DNA of 64,000 bases from Aeromicrobium stalagmiti (GTDB lineage Bacteria > Actinomycetota > Actinomycetes > Propionibacteriales > Nocardioidaceae), in assembly GCF_013283745.1 (NCBI RefSeq), contig NZ_JABSTZ010000001.1, positions 886,406-950,405 on the forward strand. The letters run 5' to 3'. The position numbers were made by a program, and so were the translations under genes. Every line of letters starts with the position of its first letter. The stretch's first letter is position 1. The notes below the pieces were generated by a model. It had not been told where the DNA came from. It searched no databases and was given only the letters and a program-made list of their open reading frames with translations. Shown here piece after piece: positions 44,433 to 53,342 of the stretch.

Positions 44433-46046
44433 TCAGGCGCCGGGGGCGGGTGCCACCGGCACCCGGACGAGCAGCACGCCGGGCTGCACGTTGGCGGTGA
44501 TGAGCTGGCCCTCGCCGACCGGGTCGCCGTCGAGCTGCATCGGCATGTTCTTCTCAGCCTTGATGACGACCTTGTGGCCCGTGAGCCGGTCGAGCCGGTC
44601 GTTGGTGCGCTTCTGCCGGCTGATGACGCGCACGATGATCGCGAGCCAGCCGATGAACCGCTTCGGCGCGATCACCACGACGTCGAGCATGCCGTCGTCG
44701 ATCTGGGCGTCGGGCAGCAGCGGGATGCCGCCCTGCAGGAAGCCGACGTTGCCGACGACCACGGTGCGGGCGCGGAACTTCTTGAACTCGCCGTCGTCGA
44801 CCGCGATCTGCACCTTCATCGCGGGGAAGCGGGCCGCCTTCACGCCGCTGACGAAGTAGGCCAGCCAGCCGACCTTGCTCTTGAGCTGGTCGTTGACGCC
44901 GGTCATGATCGCGGCGTCCATGCCGAGCCCCGCCATGACCAGGAACGTCGTGTTGGCGCCGGAGTCGGTCTCGAGCGTCGACAGGTCGATCGCGCGGTCC
45001 TGGCCGCCGAACGCGACGTCGAGCGCGTCGCGGATGTTGAGCGGGATGTCGAGGTTGCGGGCCAGCAGGTTGCCGGTGCCGTGGGGCAGGATGCCGACCG
45101 CGACACCGGTGCGGGCGACCTCCTCGCACACGGCGCGGACGGTGCCGTCGCCGCCGGCCGCGATGATCAGGTCGACCTCGTCGTGCAGCGCGGAGTTGGC
45201 CTGGCCGTGACCCGGGTCCTCGATCGTGGTCTCGTACCAGATCGGCTCGCTCCAGCCGCTGATCTCGGCGACGGCCCGCACACGCGCCTTGAAGTCGTCG
45301 ACGTCGCCGACCTTGGCCGGGTTGAGGATGACGGCGGCGCGCTTGCGGCCCGATCCGGTGAGGACGGCCAGGTCGTACGGGGTGGGCGCTCCGCCCGCGA
45401 CGACCAGCAGCAGCCACAGGCCGAGCGCGATGACCATGCCGAGGCTGAGGCCCGCGACCACGTCGCTGAGGTAGTGGACGCCGAGGAAGACCCGGCTCGC
45501 ACCGACGCCGAGCGCGGCCAGCGCGAGGAGGTTGACGATGATCCGGCGCTTCCAGCCCCGGCCCGTCAGGACGATCGTCATGAGGATCGCGACGGTGAAG
45601 AACATCGCGGCGCCGGTCGAGTGACCGCTCGGGAACGAGTAGCCGCCGATCTCGTGCAGGGGCTTGTCGAACAGGGGGCGATCGCGCTGGAACGCCAGCT
45701 TGATCAGCGCGTTGCCACCGATCGCGACGACGCCGGAGACGACGATCCACAGGGCGACGACGCGCTCGCGGCGCCACAGGGCGTACGCCGCCATGACCGC
45801 CAGCGCGATGCCGCAGACGAGGTTGCCGAAGATGACGGCCACGACGTCGAGGACGTCGACGAGCTGGGGATGGTCGGCGGTCAGGTCGTACGCGCGCTGG
45901 GCGACGTTGTCGTCGAGCTGCAGGATCGCCGGGGTGTCGGTGCCGACCGCGACGGCCAGGAACACGAACACCAGCGCCGGGACGGCCAGGAGCCAGGCGA
46001 GGACGGAGGGTCGGCCGGGCTCGGCACGACGCAGGTCAAACGCCAC
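44433..46046 (-). CDS. PAP2 phosphatase - diacylglycerol kinase fusion
   Basis: A 537-residue fusion. Residues 1-210 are a membrane PAP2 phosphatase with six helices and KLAFQRDRP, the SFPSGHSTGAAM block and a downstream SRVFLGVHYLSDVVAG. Residues 235-530 are a diacylglycerol/sphingosine kinase-like domain: AAGGDGTVRAVCEEV and ILPHGTGNLLARNL. Together they could dephosphorylate and phosphorylate lipids or prenyl carriers. The domain combination recurs in actinobacteria. Confidence 0.92.
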   Translation of the reverse strand: MAFDLRRAEPGRPSVLAWLLAVPALVFVFLAVAVGTDTPAILQLDDNVAQRAYDLTADHPQLVDVLDVVAVIFGNLVCGIALAVMAAYALWRRERVVALWIVVSGVVAIGGNALIKLAFQRDRPLFDKPLHEIGGYSFPSGHSTGAAMFFTVAILMTIVLTGRGWKRRIIVNLLALAALGVGASRVFLGVHYLSDVVAGLSLGMVIALGLWLLLVVAGGAPTPYDLAVLTGSGRKRAAVILNPAKVGDVDDFKARVRAVAEISGWSEPIWYETTIEDPGHGQANSALHDEVDLIIAAGGDGTVRAVCEEVARTGVAVGILPHGTGNLLARNLDIPLNIRDALDVAFGGQDRAIDLSTLETDSGANTTFLVMAGLGMDAAIMTGVNDQLKSKVGWLAYFVSGVKAARFPAMKVQIAVDDGEFKKFRARTVVVGNVGFLQGGIPLLPDAQIDDGMLDVVVIAPKRFIGWLAIIVRVISRQKRTNDRLDRLTGHKVVIKAEKNMPMQLDGDPVGEGQLITANVQPGVLLVRVPVAPAPGA

Positions 46047-46106
46047 AGGTCCTCCTCAGGGGTCGATCAAGGGTAATCGACGCGCAGACGGCGGGGAGAC
46101 GGGCGA

Positions 46107-46112
46107 TAGGCT
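46107..46112 (+). promoter_or_regulatory. -10 box of serS
   Basis: TAGGCT, six bases before GTG 46119. Confidence 0.65.
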
Positions 46113-46118
46113 GATCGG

Positions 46119-47399
46119 GTGATCGATGCCCGAGTCCTGAGAGATGACCCTGATGCCGTGCGGGCTGCCCAGCAGCGCCGCGGACTGCCGACCGAGCTCG
46201 TCGACGAGCTCATCAGCGCGGACGAGCAGCGGCGATCGTCGATCGTGGCCTACGAGGCGATCCGGGGCGAGCAGAAGAACCTCGGCAAGCTGATTCCGAA
46301 GGCGCAGGGCGACGAGAAGCAGGAGCTCCTCGCCCGCACCAAGCAGATCAGCCAGCAGGTCAAGGAGGCCGAGGCTGCGCAGGTCGAGGCGGCCGAGACG
46401 TTCGAGCGCCTGATGAAGACGCTGCCCAACCTCGCGTCGGCCGATGCGCCGCAGGGTGGCGAGGACGACTTCGTCGTGCTCGAGACCGTCGGCACGCCGC
46501 GCGACTTCGCCGCCGAGGGCTTCGAGCCCCGCGACCACCTCGAGCTCGGCCAGATGCTCGGCGCGATCGACGTCGAGCGTGGCGCCAAGGTCAGCGGCTC
46601 GCGCTTCTACTTCCTCACCGGTGTCGGCGCGCAGCTCGAGCTGGCGCTCACGCAGCTCGCGATGAGCAAGGCCGCGGCGTGGGGCTTCACCCCGATGATC
46701 CCGCCGGCGCTGGTCAACGAGCGCGCGATGGAGGGCACCGGCTTCCTCGGCCAGGCGGCCGACGACGTCTACCACCTGGAGAAGGACGGCCTCTACCTCG
46801 TCGGCACGTCCGAGGTGCCGATGGCGGCCTATCACTCCGACGAGATCCTCGACGCCGGGTCGCTGCCGCGCCGCTACGCCGCGTTCAGCCCCTGCTTCCG
46901 CCGCGAGGCCGGGTCGTACGGCAAGGACACCCGGGGCATCTTCCGGGTGCACTGGTTCGACAAGGTCGAGATGTTCGTCTACACGACGGTCGAGGAGTCC
47001 TACGCTGAGCACCAGCGCATCCTCGGCTGGGAGAAGGACTGGCTCGACGCCCTCGAGCTGCCCTACCGGGTCATCGACGTCGCGTCCGGCGACCTGGGCC
47101 TGTCGGCGATCCGCAAGTTCGACTGCGAGGCGTGGATCCCGACACAGGGCAAGTACCGCGAGGTCTCGTCGGCGTCCAACTGCACCGAGTTCCAGAGCCG
47201 TCGCCTCGACATCCGGGTCCGCGGCGCCGAGGCCGACGGCGGTGGCACCCGTCCGGCCGCGACGCTCAACGGCACCCTGTGCGCCATGACCCGCACGATC
47301 ATCGCGATCCTCGAGAACGGGCAGCAGGCCGACGGGTCGGTGCGTCTGCCCGCTGCGCTGCATCCTCTGCTCGGCGAGGTCCTGAGGCCTCTCGCGTGA
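46119..47399 (+). CDS. serS: Seryl-tRNA synthetase
   Basis: A 426-residue class II synthetase that charges tRNA-Ser. An N-terminal coiled-coil arm (about residues 28-105, rich in Lys, Glu and Gln) contacts the long variable arm of tRNA-Ser. Class II motif 2 is [21 protein letters not shown] and motif 3 [19 protein letters not shown] leaderless GTG start is indicated. A HAD phosphatase gene overlaps its stop (GTGA). Two tRNA-Ser genes lie downstream in the window. Confidence 0.97.
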   Translation: MIDARVLRDDPDAVRAAQQRRGLPTELVDELISADEQRRSSIVAYEAIRGEQKNLGKLIPKAQGDEKQELLARTKQISQQVKEAEAAQVEAAETFERLMKTLPNLASADAPQGGEDDFVVLETVGTPRDFAAEGFEPRDHLELGQMLGAIDVERGAKVSGSRFYFLTGVGAQLELALTQLAMSKAAAWGFTPMIPPALVNERAMEGTGFLGQAADDVYHLEKDGLYLVGTSEVPMAAYHSDEILDAGSLPRRYAAFSPCFRREAGSYGKDTRGIFRVHWFDKVEMFVYTTVEESYAEHQRILGWEKDWLDALELPYRVIDVASGDLGLSAIRKFDCEAWIPTQGKYREVSSASNCTEFQSRRLDIRVRGAEADGGGTRPAATLNGTLCAMTRTIIAILENGQQADGSVRLPAALHPLLGEVLRPLA

Positions 47400-48178
47400 G
47401 CTGGCGCCCCCGGCTCATCGCGCTCGACGTCGACGGCACGCTGGTCGACAGCGCCAACGAGATGAGCGCCGCGGTGCGGCAGACCGTGCGCGACCTGCGT
47501 GACTCCGGCATCGAGATCGTGATCTCGACGGGTCGCGCCATCCCCGGGGTCGTCAACACCACCGAGAAGCTCGGGTTCACCGAGGGCTACGCGATCGCCA
47601 GCAACGGCGCCGTGGTGTTCTCCTACGACCCGGTCGAGGTGCTGCACTCGGTGACGTTCGACGCCAGCGACGCGGTGCGCCGGGTCATGGAGTTCGTCCC
47701 CGACGCGATCGTCGCGGTGGAAGAGCTCGGTGTCGGGTTCCGGGTCAACAAGCCGTTCCCCGAGGGCGAGGTCACCGGCCAGTTCGGCGTCGAGGACGTC
47801 GAGTCCCTGATCGCCGAGCCGGTCACGCGTGTCGTCATCCGGTCGACCGACCACACGGCTGAGGAGTTCACGCAGATCGTCCACGACCTCGGGCTCACCG
47901 GCACCAACTACTTCATCGGCTACTCCGCCTGGCTCGACCTCGCCCCTGACGGCGTCTCGAAGGCGTCGGGCCTGGAGTTCCTGACGGACCGCCTCGGCAT
48001 CGCGCAGGCCGACGTCCTCGCCGTCGGTGACGGCAACAACGACCTCGAGATGCTCGAGTGGGCCGGCCGGGGCGTCGCGATGGGTCATGGCCCCGAGTCG
48101 CTCCTCGCGGTCGCCGACGCCGTCACGGGCTCGATCTCCGACGACGGCCTCGTCGACGAGCTCCGCCAGTACCTCTGA
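47396..48178 (+). CDS. HAD family hydrolase (Cof-type)
   Basis: A 260-residue type IIB HAD phosphatase: [17 protein letters not shown] (nucleophile Asp), [12 protein letters not shown], a C2 cap, then [10 protein letters not shown] and [14 protein letters not shown]. These enzymes dephosphorylate sugar phosphates or FMN-type compounds. The GTG start overlaps the serS stop. A palindrome begins 26 bases after its stop. Confidence 0.92.
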   Translation: MSWRPRLIALDVDGTLVDSANEMSAAVRQTVRDLRDSGIEIVISTGRAIPGVVNTTEKLGFTEGYAIASNGAVVFSYDPVEVLHSVTFDASDAVRRVMEFVPDAIVAVEELGVGFRVNKPFPEGEVTGQFGVEDVESLIAEPVTRVVIRSTDHTAEEFTQIVHDLGLTGTNYFIGYSAWLDLAPDGVSKASGLEFLTDRLGIAQADVLAVGDGNNDLEMLEWAGRGVAMGHGPESLLAVADAVTGSISDDGLVDELRQYL

Positions 48179-48203
48179 CCCCTCCCGCCGCGCCCCTCTT
48201 CAC

Positions 48204-48260
48204 GATTTCGGCACTTTTGGGTGTGTCCGGGTCGGTCATCCACCCATAAGTGCCGAAATC
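48204..48260. repeat. 20-17-20 palindrome, left copy
   Basis: GATTTCGGCACTTTTGGGTG (48204-48223) pairs at 19 of 20 positions with CACCCATAAGTGCCGAAATC (48241-48260) across a 17-base loop. It lies between convergent genes and recurs at 49323-49379. Confidence 0.85.
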
Positions 48261-48305
48261 TTGGCCGGGTGGATGCGGATGCGGGGCGAGGGTGCGGGAT
48301 GGGGT

Positions 48306-49220
48306 TCAGGCGGCACGGGGGGCGAACCACGAGTCCCACATGATGCTGAACGTCGGCTCCGGGCCGGTCCACCCGCGCGACACCAGGGCACGGTGGACGC
48401 GGTGGACGACTTCTCTAGGGTCCCGGAGGTCGGCGGAGGTCACGACGATGACCTTCCACCCATGATGCTCGAGCCCTTCTCGGCGGAGGACGTCGCTCTG
48501 CCTCTGCTGGGCACTCCGCTCGTGATACCAGCCGTCGTACTCGACGACGATGCGCCAGTCGGCGTAGACGAGGTCGCCCCGGGCCAAGAACAGACGGTGA
48601 GCGTCCCGGATCACGACGTTGCACTGGGGCTCCGGCAGGTGAGCGAACCGGATCATGAGCCTCAGCACGGTCTCACGAGGAGACTCGACCCGTTCGCGCA
48701 CCAGACCGAGCACTCGTCGCAGAGGTCGGACGCCGTGGAGGTGGCGGTCCATGGCGTACGCCGAGAGGGACGCCAACGTGGTCAGGCGTCGATGGATGAG
48801 CCACTCCGCCGCCGTGACGAGCTCGACCAACGACACCTTCGTCGCGATGTCGACCAACGTGCGGTTGGGTGAGGTCGCCGGGACGGCCTCGACGAGCCTG
48901 CTCGAGATGGGGGCCTGCCGCTGGTGGATCTTCAGCCCCTTCAGCCGGCTGTGGGTCGCGCTGCGGGTGGAGAAGTGCAGCGGCCACGGAGGCCCGATGT
49001 CGACGCCATAGAGGTGCATGGCCGTCACGTGGCTGACGACCGAGTCGTCGGGCAGTGCGAGGAGCGCCGACCGGATCCACGTCGTCAGGTCCAGGGGCAG
49101 CGTCGCAAGGACGTAGACGCCCTGGAAGAGACGCCGGTAGCGCCGGCCCCTCAGCTGGGTGTCGGTGACGCCGGCATCGAGGGCGTCTCGGCGATGGAAC
49201 GGGCCGGCGGGCGAGAACAT
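48306..49220 (-). CDS. AbiEi-like N-terminus plus DUF559-type endonuclease-fold protein
   Basis: A 304-residue protein. The first 60 or so residues (RRDALDAGVTDTQLRGRRYR, then RLFQGVYV) match the winged-helix start of AbiEi-type antitoxin-like proteins. The C-terminal third has LVYADWRIVVEYDGWYHERS, then WKVIVVTSADL, the Asp/Glu-rich core of the DUF559/Vsr-like nuclease fold. No toxin gene is adjacent. Matching palindromes lie on both sides, suggesting acquisition as a unit. The biochemical role is not established for this architecture. Confidence 0.75.
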   Translation of the reverse strand: MFSPAGPFHRRDALDAGVTDTQLRGRRYRRLFQGVYVLATLPLDLTTWIRSALLALPDDSVVSHVTAMHLYGVDIGPPWPLHFSTRSATHSRLKGLKIHQRQAPISSRLVEAVPATSPNRTLVDIATKVSLVELVTAAEWLIHRRLTTLASLSAYAMDRHLHGVRPLRRVLGLVRERVESPRETVLRLMIRFAHLPEPQCNVVIRDAHRLFLARGDLVYADWRIVVEYDGWYHERSAQQRQSDVLRREGLEHHGWKVIVVTSADLRDPREVVHRVHRALVSRGWTGPEPTFSIMWDSWFAPRAA

Positions 49221-49322
49221 CCCCCAAGGTCACCGAAGGGCGACTCTCCACGGTGACCCGTCATCGCCGCATGTGGACGGCGAAGGAGGGGCATCGACGT
49301 GTGGACAACCGCCACCGCTCAA

Positions 49323-49379
49323 GATTTCGGCGCTTATGGGTGATCAGTACGTCGCCAGGCACCCATAAGTGCCGAAATC
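49323..49379. repeat. 20-17-20 palindrome, right copy
   Basis: GATTTCGGCGCTTATGGGTG (49323-49342) and CACCCATAAGTGCCGAAATC (49360-49379), 17-base loop. The right arm is identical to that of the 48204-48260 copy. It lies 38 bases downstream of the whiB-HTH gene, where it could terminate transcription. Confidence 0.85.
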
Positions 49380-49417
49380 GTGGCCTGGGCGTCGATGGGG
49401 CCGCGGCCCGGCCCTGG

Positions 49418-49978
49418 TCAGGCGATCTTGCTGGTGGAGAGCATGTCGAAGGCGTCGAGGACGGCGTCCATCGTCGGCTGCGAGCTCGTCTCGCGGATCG
49501 CCTCACGTGCTTCCAGCTTGGCCTCGCGGGCCCGTCGCAGGTGGCGCTTGATCGTGGACGTCGAGCAGCCCAGACGGTCGGCCAGCTGGTGGCACGTGTC
49601 CTTGGGATACGCCTGACGCGCCGTCATGACCGCCTCGTGGCTGACCGGTCCTCCGCCGACCCGCGGCGCGCCGTACGGCGTCGTCGAGGCCTGCTGCACC
49701 GTGATGCCGAGCTGGCGGCGGATCAGGTGCCGGTCGAGCTCGGTCGTGCACGCCACGAATCCGGAGACGTCGACCTCGACGACCGCCCGGTAGAGGCAGT
49801 CGGTCATGACCGGGCACCCGGCGCACTGTCGGTGCGCGGAGGCTCGTTTGACGTTCAGCGACTCCCACTCGGCGGCGGTGATGTCGGTCCGCGCCGGGGG
49901 CGAGTGCAGCTGTTCGTCGTGATAGACCTCCGGCACAGAAGCGCACGGAGGCGTCGTCGGTTCAATCAAGATGGTCAT
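49418..49978 (-). CDS. WhiB-like iron-sulfur domain fused to a C-terminal HTH
   Basis: A 186-residue protein. Residues 12-61 carry the Wbl cysteine set Cys12, Cys52, Cys55, Cys61 (CAGCPVMTDC). The usual GVWGG turn is replaced by VSGFVACTTELDRHLIRRQL. Residues 135-165 form a helix-turn-helix (DTCHQLADRLGCSTSTIKRHL) with a basic tail. This suggests a redox-sensitive factor that binds DNA on its own. ATG 49978 is chosen because the Wbl domain starts just after; a longer frame to 50101 lacks similarity. Confidence 0.8.
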   Translation of the reverse strand: MTILIEPTTPPCASVPEVYHDEQLHSPPARTDITAAEWESLNVKRASAHRQCAGCPVMTDCLYRAVVEVDVSGFVACTTELDRHLIRRQLGITVQQASTTPYGAPRVGGGPVSHEAVMTARQAYPKDTCHQLADRLGCSTSTIKRHLRRAREAKLEAREAIRETSSQPTMDAVLDAFDMLSTSKIA

Positions 49979-50030
49979 GGGCTCCCTCTTCCCACATGAG
50001 GTCGGCGACACTCCTGCGCCTTCCTCAACT

Positions 50031-50046
50031 ACATCAAGACTGATGT
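50031..50046. promoter_or_regulatory. Short inverted repeat between bpa and the WhiB-HTH gene
   Basis: ACATCA-agac-TGATGT, perfect 6-bp arms, reaching the bpa stop codon; 53 bases upstream of the WhiB-HTH start. A possible operator. Confidence 0.4.
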
Positions 50047-50549
50047 TAGAGGTACATGCCCCCTGAGTCCCGGCTTTCACCAGAAGAGTCCGATTCGACA
50101 CCTTTGATGTCGTTTGACCCCGGTAGAGCCAGTCTCATGTTCTGCAGCTGCGACTGGGCCTGCACCTGCTGGGCGTAGATCGCGGCCTGTATGCCGTGGA
50201 ACAGGCCCTCGAGCCATCCGACGAGCTGTGCCTGGGCGATGCGCAGCTCACCCTCGCTGGGCGCGTCGCTGTCGAACGGGAGGCTGAGGCGCTCCAGCTC
50301 GGCGACGAGCTCGGGGGCCAGCCCCTCCTTGAGCTCCTCGATCGACTGCAGGTGGATCGTCCGCAGGCGGCCACGGCTGGCCTCGTCGAGGGGAGCGGCC
50401 TTGACCTCCTCGAGGAGCTGGCGGATCATCCCGCCGATGCGCATCACCTTGGCCGGCTGCTCGACGAGGTCGCCGAGCGCGGTGCCGGTCGGTGGGGCGG
50501 GGACGGCCTGGCCGTCCGGGCCGATGATCTCGGGCTGCTCGTCAGTCAT
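50046..50549 (-). CDS. bpa: Bacterial proteasome activator (Bpa/PafE family)
   Basis: A 167-residue helical protein (DUF2587). The conserved core includes KVMRIGGMIRQLLEEVKAAP and AQAQLVGWLEGLFHGIQAAI, and the C-terminus ends GMYL, matching the Gly-x-Tyr-Leu tail that docks into the 20S proteasome. Bpa forms an ATP-independent ring that feeds unfolded proteins to the proteasome, so this organism should have one. TAGGCT seven bases before the ATG suggests a leaderless start. Confidence 0.93.
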   Translation of the reverse strand: MTDEQPEIIGPDGQAVPAPPTGTALGDLVEQPAKVMRIGGMIRQLLEEVKAAPLDEASRGRLRTIHLQSIEELKEGLAPELVAELERLSLPFDSDAPSEGELRIAQAQLVGWLEGLFHGIQAAIYAQQVQAQSQLQNMRLALPGSNDIKGVESDSSGESRDSGGMYL

Positions 50550-50556
50550 GCCGCCC

Positions 50557-50562
50557 AGCCTA
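50557..50562 (-). promoter_or_regulatory. -10 box of bpa
   Basis: TAGGCT on the minus strand, seven bases before ATG 50549. Confidence 0.55.
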
Positions 50563-50586
50563 GGTGAGTCGCCGCGGCGCGGCCGG

Positions 50587-51558
50587 TCAGAGGGTCAGCA
50601 GGACCTTGCCGGTGTGGCTGGACTCCTCGAGCACCTGGTGGGCCAGGCGTACGTCGTCGAGCGGGTACGTCGCGTGGATGATCGGGCGCACCGTGCCGTC
50701 GGTGATGAGGGGCCAGACCTGCGCGACCATCGCCGAGACGATCGCGGCCTTCTCGCCGGTCGGGCGGGCCCGCAGCGACGTGGCCATGACGGCGGCGCGC
50801 TTGGCGAGCAGCGCGCCGAGGTTGAGCTCGGCCTTGATCCCGCCCTGCAGGCCGATGACGACGAGGCGTCCGGCGGTCGCGAGCACGGAGATGTTGGCGG
50901 CGAGATACTTCGCACCGATGATGTCGAGGATGACGTCGGCCTGCAGGCCGGCGGCCTTCATCTCCTCGGCGAAGTCCTGCTCGCGGTAGTTGATGACGAC
51001 GTCGGCGCCGAGCTCGCGGCAGAACTCCGCCTTCTGTGCCGACCCGACCGTCACCACGACGGTGGCGCCGAACGCCTTGCCGAGCTGGATCGCCATGGTG
51101 CCGATGCCGCTCGCGCCGCCGTGGACGAGCAGCGTCTCGCCGTGCTGCAGCTTGCCCATCATGAAGACGTTCGACCACACGGTCGAGGCGACCTCCATCA
51201 GGCCGCCGGACTCCACCAGCGAGATGCCCAGCGGCACGGTCGCGACCTGTCCGGCCGGGACGCTGACGTACTCCGCGTAGCCGCCACCGGTCAGCAGGGC
51301 GCACACGTGGGCACCGGGCTGCAGGTCGGTGACGCCCTCGCCGACGGACACGATGTCGCCGGAGCACTCGAGGCCGAGGACGTCGGTGCTGCCCGGGGGC
51401 GGGTCGTAGTGTCCCTGCCGCTGGAGCAGGTCGGCGCGGTTGATGCCCGCGGCGGTGACCCGGATGAGGACCTCGCCGGGAGCGGGGTCGGGGACGGGGC
51501 GGTCGACGACCTGGAGGGCATCGACCCCACCGGGCGTGGGAGCTGTGACGGCGCGCAT
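50587..51558 (-). CDS. NAD(P)H-quinone oxidoreductase (MDR family)
   Basis: A 323-residue quinone reductase-like MDR enzyme (PIG3/QOR type): AAGINRADLLQRQGHYDPPPG, ECSGDIVSVGEGV and nucleotide motif LVHGGASGIGTMAIQLGKAFG. There is no zinc site. It should transfer two electrons from NADPH to quinones. ATG 51558 is preferred to a GTG three codons upstream because TACCGT lies seven bases before it. Confidence 0.93.
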   Translation of the reverse strand: MRAVTAPTPGGVDALQVVDRPVPDPAPGEVLIRVTAAGINRADLLQRQGHYDPPPGSTDVLGLECSGDIVSVGEGVTDLQPGAHVCALLTGGGYAEYVSVPAGQVATVPLGISLVESGGLMEVASTVWSNVFMMGKLQHGETLLVHGGASGIGTMAIQLGKAFGATVVVTVGSAQKAEFCRELGADVVINYREQDFAEEMKAAGLQADVILDIIGAKYLAANISVLATAGRLVVIGLQGGIKAELNLGALLAKRAAVMATSLRARPTGEKAAIVSAMVAQVWPLITDGTVRPIIHATYPLDDVRLAHQVLEESSHTGKVLLTL

Positions 51559-51565
51559 CTGACCC

Positions 51566-51571
51566 ACGGTA
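51566..51571 (-). promoter_or_regulatory. -10 box of the quinone oxidoreductase gene
   Basis: TACCGT on the minus strand, seven bases before ATG 51558; decides that start. Confidence 0.5.
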
Positions 51572-51604
51572 TCCGCCTCCTGCCGTGACAGGGGTGATCG
51601 GCCC

Positions 51605-51610
51605 TACGCT
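51605..51610 (+). promoter_or_regulatory. -10 box of the alpha/beta hydrolase gene
   Basis: TACGCT, six bases before ATG 51617. Confidence 0.6.
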
Positions 51611-51616
51611 CGTGCC

Positions 51617-52540
51617 ATGACTCGCAAGGACGTCCGCTTCGCCTCGGGCCCCTCGTGGTGCGCCGGATGGCTGTACGAGCAGCCGGCCGCACCGCCCGGC
51701 CCGGTCGTGGTGATGGCCCACGGGCTCGGCGCCGTCAAGGAGATGCGCCTCGCCGCGTACGCCGAACGGTTCGCGGCGGCGGGCTACCGGGTGCTGGTCT
51801 TCGACTACCGACACTTCGGCGAGAGCGACGGCCAGCCGCGCGGCCTCCTCGACATCCAGCGTCAGCTCGACGACTGGGCGGCGGCGATCCACCACGCCCG
51901 GTCGCTGCCGGGCGTCGACCCGCAACGGGTCGTGCTGTGGGGGACGTCGTTCAGCGGCGGGCACGTCATCGAGGCGGCGGTCCGGGACGGCGCCGTCGCG
52001 GCCGTCATCTCGCAGTGCCCGTTCACCGACGGCATCGCGTCGCTGCGCGCGGTCGGCGTCCGCACCCTCGCGCGGCTGACCGTCCTCGGCCTTCGCGACC
52101 TCGTCCAGCAGGTGCGGCGGCGCGACCCGGTCCGGGTGGCGCTCGTCGGCGGCCCCGGCGACGCGGCCCTGATGACGGCGGACGACGCCCGCGCCGGCTA
52201 CCTGTCGCTGGTGCCCGAGGGGTCCGCCCCGCCGACCGACGTCGCCGCGCGGGTCGCGCTGCGTATCCCGCTGCACCACCCGGGTCGCCGGGCGGCCGAC
52301 CTGGCCTGCCCCGCACTGTTCTGCGTCGCGATGAAGGACACCGTCGCGCCGGCCCGTGCCACGATCTGGCACGTCCGCAAGGCCCGCCGGGGCAAGGTCG
52401 TCCGCTACCGGGCGGGACACTTCGAGATCTACCTCGACCCGTGGTTCGAGCAGGTCGTCGCCGACCAGCTGGCGTTCCTGCAGGCCGAGGTGCCGGTCAC
52501 GGGGGACGCGGCGGGGTCCTCGACGCGCCTTGGCGCCTAG
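51617..52540 (+). CDS. Alpha/beta hydrolase
   Basis: A 307-residue hydrolase. PVVVMAHGLGAVKEMRLAAY is the oxyanion region. The nucleophile elbow is GTSFSGGHVIEA, the acid Asp is in FCVAMKDTVAPA and the catalytic His in YRAGHFEIYLDPW. No signal peptide. It looks like the acetyl xylan esterase/DUF-type dipeptidyl hydrolase-like group; substrate unknown. Confidence 0.9.
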   Translation: MTRKDVRFASGPSWCAGWLYEQPAAPPGPVVVMAHGLGAVKEMRLAAYAERFAAAGYRVLVFDYRHFGESDGQPRGLLDIQRQLDDWAAAIHHARSLPGVDPQRVVLWGTSFSGGHVIEAAVRDGAVAAVISQCPFTDGIASLRAVGVRTLARLTVLGLRDLVQQVRRRDPVRVALVGGPGDAALMTADDARAGYLSLVPEGSAPPTDVAARVALRIPLHHPGRRAADLACPALFCVAMKDTVAPARATIWHVRKARRGKVVRYRAGHFEIYLDPWFEQVVADQLAFLQAEVPVTGDAAGSSTRLGA

Positions 52541-52556
52541 GGGGAGGATGGCCGGT

Positions 52557-53342
52557 ATGCGTGTCGCCCTCGTCCAACGTGCCTCGGCCACCGACTCCGT
52601 CGCCAACCGCGACTCCGTCGGGGCCCAGCTCGCCGACCTCGGTCCTGCCGACGACCTCGACCTCGTGGTGCTGCCCGAGGCGACGATGCACGACTTCGGG
52701 TCGGCCGACCACGACCTCGCCGCGGTGGCGGAGCCGCTCGACGGCCCGTTCGTCCAGCTCGTCTCCGCCGAGGCCCGCCGTCTCGGCGCGACGATCGTCG
52801 CCGGCATGTTCGAGCAGACCGACGACCTGCCCTACAACACCCTGGTCGTCGTCGGGCCCGACGGCGAGCTGCGCACGACCTACCGCAAGATCCACCTCTA
52901 CGACTCGTTCGGCTACCTGGAGTCCGACCGGCTTCGCGCCGGTGCGATCGAGCCCGTCGTGGTCGAGGTCGCGGGCCAGCAGGTCGGCCTGATGACCTGC
53001 TACGACCTCCGGTTCCCCGAGATGGCCCGGGCGCTGGTCGATGCCGGTGCCACGACGATCGTCGTCCCGGCGGCGTGGGTCGCCGGCGACCACAAGCTCG
53101 ACCACTGGCGCACGCTGCTCGCCGCCCGCGCGATCGAGAACACCGTCCACGTCGCCGCGTGCGCCCAGGGTGGCGACCGCTACACCGGCCACTCCTTGGT
53201 TGCCGATCCGTGGGGCTCTATCGTGGACGAGGCCGACTCGGCGGCCACGATCATCCGGACGACGCTCGACGTCGCCGACGTGGCGCGCGCGAGGGACGTC
53301 AATCCCTCGTTGACCAACCGAAGGATCCGACACACCTCATGA
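52557..53342 (+). CDS. Carbon-nitrogen hydrolase (nitrilase superfamily)
   Basis: A 261-residue amidase-type enzyme with the Glu-Lys-Cys triad in VVLPEATMHDFG, TYRKIHLYDSFG and LMTCYDLRFPEMAR. It resembles the Nit1/Nit2 group, which removes deaminated glutathione or omega-amides. ATG 52557 is preferred because GGGGAGG lies nine bases upstream; ATG 52548 would leave no spacing. Its stop overlaps the next gene by four bases. Confidence 0.92.
   Translation: MRVALVQRASATDSVANRDSVGAQLADLGPADDLDLVVLPEATMHDFGSADHDLAAVAEPLDGPFVQLVSAEARRLGATIVAGMFEQTDDLPYNTLVVVGPDGELRTTYRKIHLYDSFGYLESDRLRAGAIEPVVVEVAGQQVGLMTCYDLRFPEMARALVDAGATTIVVPAAWVAGDHKLDHWRTLLAARAIENTVHVAACAQGGDRYTGHSLVADPWGSIVDEADSAATIIRTTLDVADVARARDVNPSLTNRRIRHTS

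Noticed and set aside
48306-49220. Complete type IV toxin-antitoxin system
   Set aside because: The N-terminus is AbiEi-like, but no AbiEii-type nucleotidyltransferase toxin gene is adjacent on either side.
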